Shown piece by piece: positions 11,999 to 16,584 of a stretch of DNA of 16,584 bases. Location of the stretch: positions 1 to 16,584 of the forward strand of contig CAZAJN010000008.1 of assembly GCA_964485555.1 (NCBI GenBank), given 5' to 3'. The notes below the pieces were generated by a model. It did not search any database. It was not told the DNA's origin and was given only the letters and a program-made list of their open reading frames with translations. Each line of letters opens with the position of its first letter. Within the stretch, counting starts at the first letter, position 1. A program made the translations under genes and the position numbers. The stretch is from GWC2-37-8 sp964485555 (GTDB taxonomy: Bacteria; Patescibacteriota; Minisyncoccia; Moranbacterales; GWC2-37-73).

Positions 11999-12098
11999 AT
12001 TTCGAATTTTTAATTTCGAATTTTGATTTAATTTCCAATGTTTCAAAATTTTAGAATTGAAACATTGTTTGAAAATTGAAAATTGAAAATTGAAAATT
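11999..12098 (+). repeat. Repeat-filled lysS leader
   Basis: Three layers are visible. TTTCGAATTTT occurs twice in direct order near 11999-12024. CAATGTTTCAA (12036-12046) and TTGAAACATTG (12057-12067) form a perfect 11-bp stem with a 10-nt loop. The heptad GAAAATT is then repeated four times in tandem (12071-12098). Only 14 bases separate the last copy from the ATG. Confidence 0.75.
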
Positions 12099-12112
12099 GT
12101 GACACTATAAAT

Positions 12113-13570
12113 ATGATCCGCGAAGATATACAACAAACTAAATTAGAAAAGCTGGCGAGAATTCGCGAGCATGGCATGGAGGCTTATCCAGAAAAATCTC
12201 AGAGAGATTTTGACAATGCTGAGGCTCTTGAGAAATTTGCTGAAATTGGCGACAAGAAAATTTCCTTGGTTGGGCGTGTGAGATCACTCCGTCCCATGGG
12301 AGGATCAGCTTTTGCAAACATCGAAGATGAATCAGGAAAGATGCAACTTTTTTTCAACAAGGGAAACATGGACGAAAGTCTTTTCAAATTGTTTGTGAAA
12401 AATGTTGAATTGGGAGATTTCGTGCAAGTGACAGGAGAACTTTTTTTGACCAAGACGGAAGAGAAATCTTTGAGAGTTGTTGACTGGAAAATGCTTAGCA
12501 AGAATATTCGCCCGATCCCTACTGAGCATTTCGGAATTAAAGACGAAGAGGAGCTTTTGCGCAGACGCTATCTTGATCTGATGACTAATGCTGACACACG
12601 CGAACTTTTCCGCAAGAAAAACATCTTCTGGCAGACTACGAGGAACTTTTTATCAAATGAAGGATTCCTGGAAGTGCAATCTCCAGTGCTTGAGCACACT
12701 CCAGGTGGAGCTGACGCCGAACCTTTCATCACGCATCATAATGCGCTTGATCAAGATTTTTTCATGCGCATTTCCTTGGAGCTTCCCTTGAAGAGACTTT
12801 TGGTTGGAGGTTATGAAAAAGTTTTTGAAATCGGTCGCGTTTTCCGCAATGAAGGAGTTGACCGCACGCATCTGCAGGAATTTGATCACATGGAATTCTA
12901 TTGGGCATATAGCGACCTCCAGAAAGGAATGGAGATGACTGAACGAATGTACAAAGAAATTGCTTTCAAAGTTCTCGGAAAATATCAGCACGAATATGAA
13001 GGAAATGTCATAAATTGGAATACGGATTTTCCGCGTGTAGATTATTTTGAGGAATTCAAAAAGGAAACCGGAATAGATTTGTCTGAAAATGTGACAGTTG
13101 AAGACTTGAGAGCTAAAGCTGAAGAATTGAAAATAAAATATGACCCTGTAGCTGGCAAAGGAAAAATGATTGATACTATCTACAAGAAAACTGTACGTCA
13201 AAAACTTATCCAGCCTTGCATGTTGGTTGGTCATCCAATCGAAGTGTCTCCATTGGCCAAAAAAGACCCGACAAATCCGAACAAAGTTCTGCGCTTCCAA
13301 GTTGTGGCTGGAACAGCCGAGCTTTGCAATGCTTTCGCGGAACTTAATGATCCTATTGATCAAAGAGAGCGATTCGAAAATCAAATGAAAATGCGTGAAG
13401 CAGGAGACGCGGAAGCGCAAATGCTTGACGAGGATTTTCTTGAAGCGCTTGAATACGGAATGCCGAATGCTTTCGGTCTTGGATTTTCTGAAAGATTGTT
13501 TTCATTCTTCATGAACAAATCAATCCGTGAATGTGTCATTTTTCCACCAATGAAAGAAAAGCAGGATTAA
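12113..13570 (+). CDS. lysS: Lysyl-tRNA synthetase, class II
   Basis: The 485-residue product charges tRNA-Lys with lysine and ATP in the cytoplasm. The anticodon-binding OB domain lies at about 50-140 (ISLVGRVRSLRPMGGSAFAN). The catalytic core has motif 1 around NEGFLEVQSPVLEHTPGGAD, motif 2 with FRNE at 244-247 followed by GVDRTH, and motif 3 GLGFSER at 455-461. HPIEVSPLAK and CNAFAELNDPIDQRERF are LysRS-specific. Motif 3 reads GLGFSERLFSFF rather than the common GLGIGIDRL, with the invariant Arg kept. An upstream in-frame TTG (12083) lies inside the heptad repeat, so the ATG at 12113 is preferred. Confidence 0.97.
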   Translation: MIREDIQQTKLEKLARIREHGMEAYPEKSQRDFDNAEALEKFAEIGDKKISLVGRVRSLRPMGGSAFANIEDESGKMQLFFNKGNMDESLFKLFVKNVELGDFVQVTGELFLTKTEEKSLRVVDWKMLSKNIRPIPTEHFGIKDEEELLRRRYLDLMTNADTRELFRKKNIFWQTTRNFLSNEGFLEVQSPVLEHTPGGADAEPFITHHNALDQDFFMRISLELPLKRLLVGGYEKVFEIGRVFRNEGVDRTHLQEFDHMEFYWAYSDLQKGMEMTERMYKEIAFKVLGKYQHEYEGNVINWNTDFPRVDYFEEFKKETGIDLSENVTVEDLRAKAEELKIKYDPVAGKGKMIDTIYKKTVRQKLIQPCMLVGHPIEVSPLAKKDPTNPNKVLRFQVVAGTAELCNAFAELNDPIDQRERFENQMKMREAGDAEAQMLDEDFLEALEYGMPNAFGLGFSERLFSFFMNKSIRECVIFPPMKEKQD

Positions 13571-13582
13571 TCCTGCTTTTTT
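13557..13582 (+). terminator. Terminator overlapping the lysS stop codon
   Basis: AAAAGCAGGA (13557-13566) and TCCTGCTTTT (13571-13580) form a 10-bp stem whose four-base centre TTAA contains the TAA stop (13568-13570). A T-run follows. The last codons of lysS therefore make the left arm. Confidence 0.9.
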
Positions 13583-13607
13583 GTAGTTGAAGATAATTAA
13601 CTTTTTC

Positions 13608-13670
13608 TGTCATGCTGAACTTGTTTCAGCATCTAGATCAAATAGATCCTGAAATAAATTCAGGATGACA
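13608..13670. repeat. Extragenic palindromic repeat
   Basis: TGTCAT and ATGACA are the outer ends. Inside are two hairpins: ATGCTGAA/TTCAGCAT (13612-13632) and ATCCTGAA/TTCAGGAT (about 13647-13667). This GTCAT-x-CTGAA...TTCAG word order is known from dispersed palindromes in many bacterial genomes. It fills the spacer between lysS and the HD gene. Confidence 0.75.
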
Positions 13671-13684
13671 AAATAATTGATGTG

Positions 13685-14260
13685 ATGAAAAAATTTGATA
13701 TTTATAAAATAGAGAACGAAGTAAAGAAGATGCATCTGGGAGCTGAGGGAGATCCGCAGAGGAAGAAATTATTGGAGCATTTTTGGAATCATCATGTTGT
13801 TCCTGTGATTGCCTACAGTCGCGAGATGGCGTTGCGATATGGCGGGGATGCCGACGCGATCCATCTGGGCGCGCTTTTGCACGACATGGCACTGATTGAA
13901 AATGCCGAACCTCATGATGAAATAGGTGCGGATAAGGCTTACGAATTTCTCATTGTTCGTTGGGTGCCGACTGAGACCGCTCAGAAAGTGAAGGATATCG
14001 TTTTGAAACATCGCTGCAAGTTGTATGTTCCGGAAACTTTGGAAGAGAAGATTGTAGCTACTGCTGATGCTCTTGCGCATTTTTTCCCTGAATTTCACGG
14101 ATCCGGAGCATCCGCCATTTCGCACGAAGACCACGTCGAAATGAAGGTTCTTGATATCGATAAACTGGAAAATGAATATTCCGCAAAAGTTTTCTTCGAA
14201 AAGGAAAAAGAAATTTTCAAGGAAGTAATCCGAGATTTTCAGAATTCTTTTTATAATTAA
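13685..14260 (+). CDS. HD-domain phosphohydrolase (first)
   Basis: The 191-residue protein has an HD fold. The metal ligands are visible as H37 (in WNHHVVPVIAYSREMALRYG), H66-D67 (LGALLHDMA), H109 and D128 (ATADALAHF). HD proteins hydrolyse phosphomonoesters, phosphodiesters or nucleotides with bound metal; the substrate here is not predictable. Its C-terminal half (about 134-191) is helical and charged (FFEKEKEIFKEVIRDF). A GTG at 13682 is directly ahead of the ATG; the ATG is preferred. No Shine-Dalgarno. It is the first of three HD genes within 2.7 kb, but the three share little beyond the motif. Confidence 0.85.
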   Translation: MKKFDIYKIENEVKKMHLGAEGDPQRKKLLEHFWNHHVVPVIAYSREMALRYGGDADAIHLGALLHDMALIENAEPHDEIGADKAYEFLIVRWVPTETAQKVKDIVLKHRCKLYVPETLEEKIVATADALAHFFPEFHGSGASAISHEDHVEMKVLDIDKLENEYSAKVFFEKEKEIFKEVIRDFQNSFYN

Positions 14261-14264
14261 TATC

Positions 14265-14300
14265 TCTAGAAGCTAAAAGCTAGTAACTAGAAGCTAATAA
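14265..14300 (+). repeat. AGCT-word repeat before the orphan gene
   Basis: TCTAGAAGCTAAAAGCTAGT is followed by AACTAGAAGCTAATAA, ending one base before the ATG at 14302. CTAG and AGCT words match the right arms of the ribosomal spacers, about 10 kb away. Only one arm type is present. Confidence 0.6.
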
Positions 14301-14301
14301 T

Positions 14302-14652
14302 ATGGGTATTGCAGTAGAATTCAATCCGGATTTGGCACTTCGTGATATTTCAGAATATAAGGAGGGAAGAAGAAAATTGGAAGAATGCATTCCTGAAAAA
14401 TTAGAAATTGGAAAAATTTATGATTTTTTTAAAAAAGAACAACGCATCTATTATTTAAAAGGCGAAATTTCACTTATTGAAACTACGTCTGATGGCGGAA
14501 ATTTTTCTAAATCTCGAGCTAATGTTAATATTCTGGAAGTCATGCACTTTGTTGAAAATGGTGAGGTTTGTACAAGGGGGAAATACAAGGTAATGGAAGT
14601 TTTTAATATTAGTAAAGATGCTTTATTTGAAAAATGTAGCATGGTAAAATGA
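14302..14652 (+). CDS. Orphan protein, unknown function
   Basis: The 116-residue protein has no membrane segment or signal. It begins MGIAVEFNPDLALRDISEYK and continues with a helical, charged part (EGRRKLEECIPEKL), then a beta-rich stretch: KIYDFFKKEQRIYYLKGEIS, LIETTSDGGNF and NVNILEVMHFVENGEVCTRG. The C-terminal KYKVMEVFNISKDALFEKCS resembles an RNA- or nucleotide-binding small domain only in general composition. I recognise no family. Base use is more AT-rich than in the lysS region. Its TGA stop is one base from the next start, so translation is probably coupled to the HD gene downstream. Confidence 0.75.
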   Translation: MGIAVEFNPDLALRDISEYKEGRRKLEECIPEKLEIGKIYDFFKKEQRIYYLKGEISLIETTSDGGNFSKSRANVNILEVMHFVENGEVCTRGKYKVMEVFNISKDALFEKCSMVK

Positions 14653-14653
14653 T

Positions 14654-15322
14654 ATGAAAAAAATACCAGTAAGGGTGATTAGAGAAATTGAAAAAGAGGC
14701 GAGAGAATTTTTTCAAGAAGCAAGCGGTTGTCATGATTGGTCACATGTTGAACGAGTTTTGAAAATGGCTATAGTAATTGGAAAGTCTGAGAAAGCAGAT
14801 TTGCAAATTTTGGAGATTGCTGCACTACTTCATGATATTGGAAGAAGGGATGAAATGAAAGCAAAAGGACTTTTTTGTCATGCTGAAAAAGGCGCTGAAT
14901 TGGCAAGAGAAATTTTGGATAAGTATGAAATTGATGATGAAATTAAAAATAAAATAATCAGTTGCATCGCATCGCATCGTAACCGCACAAAAAACAAGCC
15001 GGAATCACTCGAGGCAAAAATTTTATTCGATGCTGATAAATTGGATTCCATTGGTGCTGTTGGTGTTGCTAGGGATTTTTTGTTTGCAGGAAATGCTGGA
15101 TCAAATTGCTTATACACCGGAAATGAAAAAGAATATGCAAAAAGTGATAAGAATTATTCATACACTAAAGAGGATTCTGCTATCTTGGAATATGAGATTA
15201 ATTTGAAGCATATCAAAGATAGAATGCTTACAAGAGCCGGCAAAAAAATCGCAATCGAACGTCAAAAGTTCATGTCGGATTTTTTTAAAAGATTCTGGAA
15301 AGAGGTTGTGGGTAAAATTTAA
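14654..15322 (+). CDS. HD-domain phosphohydrolase (second)
   Basis: The 222-residue protein has a complete HD motif set: H31 (HDWSHVERVLKMA), H60-D61 (IAALLHDIGRRDE), H76, H108 (CIASHRN) and D128 (ILFDADKLDSIGAVGVARDF). The arrangement HDxxHVxRV...HDIGR...DADKLD is that of the YedJ/YpgQ-like HD hydrolases, some of which hydrolyse nucleoside triphosphates. A substrate cannot be assigned. The C-terminus (about 180-222) is helical with HIKDRMLTRAGKKIAIERQK. The start overlaps almost directly with the end of the orphan gene (1-base gap), and the next gene follows 11 bases later. Confidence 0.9.
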   Translation: MKKIPVRVIREIEKEAREFFQEASGCHDWSHVERVLKMAIVIGKSEKADLQILEIAALLHDIGRRDEMKAKGLFCHAEKGAELAREILDKYEIDDEIKNKIISCIASHRNRTKNKPESLEAKILFDADKLDSIGAVGVARDFLFAGNAGSNCLYTGNEKEYAKSDKNYSYTKEDSAILEYEINLKHIKDRMLTRAGKKIAIERQKFMSDFFKRFWKEVVGKI

Positions 15323-15333
15323 TTTTGAAGAAT

Positions 15334-15738
15334 ATGCAAATCACAATCTGTGCCAGCATGTCTTTTGCTGAAAAAATATTCGAAGTTGAAAAAAGTCTTA
15401 AAGAATATGGACATGAGGTTTTTGTGCATAAAAACGTTAAAAAACACTTGGAAAAAGAATTTTCTTCTTCAGAAAATATCCAAGACAAAATGGACGACGA
15501 TGTTATACGGATTTATTTTGAAAAAATAAAAAATTCAGATTTAATTTTAGTTTTAAATTATGACAAAAATGGAATTGCAAATTACATAGGCGGAAATGTT
15601 TTTCTAGAGATCGGATTTGCACATGTACTTAATAAGGGAATTTATCTAATAAATGAAATTCCTGAAGTTTCCTATAAGGATGAAATTATTGCAATGAGGC
15701 CGATCGTTTTAAATGGGGATCTAAATAAAATTCGATAA
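15334..15738 (+). CDS. Nucleoside 2-deoxyribosyltransferase-like protein
   Basis: From the ATG the protein has 134 residues. It opens with a short beta strand and loop (MQITICASMSFAEKIFEVEK), followed by SDLILVLNYDKNG (about 68-80) and GGNVFLEIGFAHVLNKGIYL (about 86-105). This order matches the Rossmann-like nucleoside 2-deoxyribosyltransferase/nucleotide hydrolase fold. D69 and N75 are at the strand end, and a Glu (E92) sits where the family has its nucleophile. Members transfer or remove deoxyribose from bases. The assignment is by pattern and not certain. An in-frame TTG at 15325 is an alternative start, but the ATG fits the first strand better. Confidence 0.72.
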   Translation: MQITICASMSFAEKIFEVEKSLKEYGHEVFVHKNVKKHLEKEFSSSENIQDKMDDDVIRIYFEKIKNSDLILVLNYDKNGIANYIGGNVFLEIGFAHVLNKGIYLINEIPEVSYKDEIIAMRPIVLNGDLNKIR

Positions 15739-15742
15739 TATT

Positions 15743-16168
15743 ATGGAAAAGATATTTGATTTTTTGCATCAAGTGGAGAAATTAAAGGATACCTTACGAT
15801 ATAATCAAACGAGTGGCGGACGAAAGGAATCAAGCGCTGAGCATTCGTGGAGACTCTCACTTATGGTTTTCGTTGTCGCTGAACAGCTAAAATTAAAACT
15901 AGATGTTTTTAGGGCGATTAAGATTGCTATTGTGCATGACATTGCAGAATCGATTACTGGTGACATCGATGCTATAAAAGTTCACGACGGAGAAATAACG
16001 AAGGAAGAAAAGCATGAACTTGAAATTTCAGCTTTGCAGAAAATTAGGGAGATGTTGCCGGTGAATATTGGGCAAGAAATTTTCGATCTCTGGAATGAAT
16101 ATGAAGAAAATGAAACACAAGAAGCAAAATATATCAAAGCATTGGACAAAATTGAAACACTGACTTAA
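15743..16168 (+). CDS. YfbR/HDDC2-like HD 5'-nucleotidase, truncated by TAA
   Basis: The visible ORF has 141 residues. The 5'-deoxynucleotidase pattern is clear: R19 (LRYNQTSGGRKESSAEHSW), E33-H34, H65-D66 (IAIVHDIAESITGDID), E69 and D135 (KALDKIETL). All metal ligands are kept. YfbR-type enzymes dephosphorylate deoxynucleoside monophosphates. The frame stops at TAA (16166-16168), while relatives continue for roughly 60 more residues. Those residues are present downstream in the same frame (see the next entry), so this is a broken, recoded or mis-sequenced gene. The start is 4 bases after the preceding stop. Confidence 0.85.
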   Translation: MEKIFDFLHQVEKLKDTLRYNQTSGGRKESSAEHSWRLSLMVFVVAEQLKLKLDVFRAIKIAIVHDIAESITGDIDAIKVHDGEITKEEKHELEISALQKIREMLPVNIGQEIFDLWNEYEENETQEAKYIKALDKIETLT

Positions 16169-16348
16169 TTGGTTGAGGCGGGCAATGAATTTTATGATCG
16201 TCCTGAAATGATTGCTAACTATGCAGATAAGGCTGTCACTAATTTTTCTAAGCTCATTCCAATGCTTCTAGTTTTGAAGAAAAAATTAAAAATAGAATTT
16301 GAAAAAGGAAACATCGAATGGAAAGAAGAATATGATAAAATAATTTAA
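16169..16348 (+). pseudogene. In-frame C-terminal remainder of the YfbR-like gene
   Basis: After the TAA the same frame is open for 59 codons to the TAA at 16346-16348. It reads LVEAGNEFYDRPEMIANYAD, then KAVTNFSKLIPMLLVLKKKL and finally KIEFEKGNIEWKEEYDKII. This is helical and charged like the C-terminus of HDDC2-type proteins, and has no ATG until codon 14. With it the full protein would be about 201 residues, the normal size. A CAA (Gln) to TAA change is the simplest cause. Confidence 0.7.
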
Positions 16349-16356
16349 ATTTGATT

Positions 16357-16584
16357 ATGCAAATAGAATACGAAGCGACATTTGCCAATATTGATAAGGA
16401 TGAGGTCAGAGACCGTTTGCAAAAAGCAGGTGGCAGATTGATTAAGTCTGAGTTTATGCAAAAACGTAGGAACTTTAATTTACCGAGGGGAAATGAAATT
16501 GAGGGCGGATGGATGCGGGTTAGAAACGAGGGTGACAAAATAACCATGAGCTTGAAAGTTGTTAATGCTAGTAATAATATTGAA
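16357..16584 (+). CDS. CYTH-domain phosphohydrolase, 5' part
   Basis: The first 76 residues are in the window; the gene runs past the end. The N-terminus MQIEYEATFANIDKDEVRDR carries the E4-x-E6 pair of the CYTH ExEx(K) signature, with Thr (T8) at the Lys position. MQKRRNFNLPRG and GWMRVRNEGDKITMSLK follow, the two basic strands of the triphosphate tunnel. CYTH enzymes hydrolyse triphosphates (inorganic triphosphate, thiamine triphosphate) or make cAMP. Being 8 bases after the interrupted HD gene, it is part of the same tight gene run. Confidence 0.85.
   Translation, partial: MQIEYEATFANIDKDEVRDRLQKAGGRLIKSEFMQKRRNFNLPRGNEIEGGWMRVRNEGDKITMSLKVVNASNNIE

Noticed and set aside
12083..12112. TTG start extending lysS by ten residues
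   Set aside because: The extension is translated GAAAATT heptad repeat; the ATG at 12113 gives a normal N-terminus.
12653..13420. A 255-residue minus-strand ORF
   Set aside because: It lies fully inside lysS, with residue use typical of an antisense frame and no motif.
14650..14652. UGA recoding, as in some CPR groups (SR1/Gracilibacteria)
   Set aside because: No in-frame TGA occurs in conserved genes, and TGA here works as a normal stop; the interrupted HD gene has TAA, not TGA.

Overview
The window looks like bacterial chromosome from a small-genome lineage, most probably a member of the Candidate Phyla Radiation (Patescibacteria, Moranbacteria/Parcubacteria-like). This placement is inferred from protein style, almost absent Shine-Dalgarno sequences, a tRNA without encoded CCA, and the mix of PEGA/beta-propeller and Asp-box surface proteins with a minimal housekeeping set. 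The standard code (table 11) fits: TAA, TAG and TGA all end genes and Trp is TGG.

Region 1 (1-4911) is the classic alpha-operon order on the + strand: infA (3' part), rpmJ, rpsM, rpsK, rpsD, rpoA, rplQ, rplM, rpsI, closed by a strong terminator. Most spacers here, about 90-130 nt each, are filled by imperfect inverted repeats built from AGCT/CTAA words. The left arm follows a stop codon and the right arm ends a few bases before the next start.

Region 2 (4990-7790) holds a small two-helix membrane protein with its own consensus promoter and the only perfect Shine-Dalgarno seen, then a minus-strand PEGA/beta-propeller membrane protein divergent from a multi-pass membrane protein. Region 3 (7790-8210) is a tRNA-Lys(UUU) gene on the minus strand with promoter and terminator, next to an unusual zone of tRNA-Lys 3'-end fragments around a bidirectional terminator and a GC-richer element that folds into a three-way junction.

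Region 4 (8235-13583) carries an Asp-box lipoprotein, frr, the site-2 protease rseP, greA (promoter inside a 13-bp-arm dyad) and lysS (terminator overlapping its stop codon). These serve ribosome recycling, membrane proteolysis, transcript rescue and tRNA charging.

Region 5 (13608-16584) begins with an extragenic palindrome. It is a tightly packed, more AT-rich run of genes: three different HD-domain phosphohydrolases, an orphan protein, a nucleoside-deoxyribosyltransferase-like protein and the start of a CYTH phosphohydrolase. It looks like a nucleotide salvage or clean-up cluster. One HD gene (YfbR/HDDC2-like) is interrupted by an in-frame TAA with about 59 protein-like codons continuing after it. 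The most unusual features are the spacer-repeat architecture, the tRNA-remnant/three-way-junction element, and the HD cluster with its interrupted gene.
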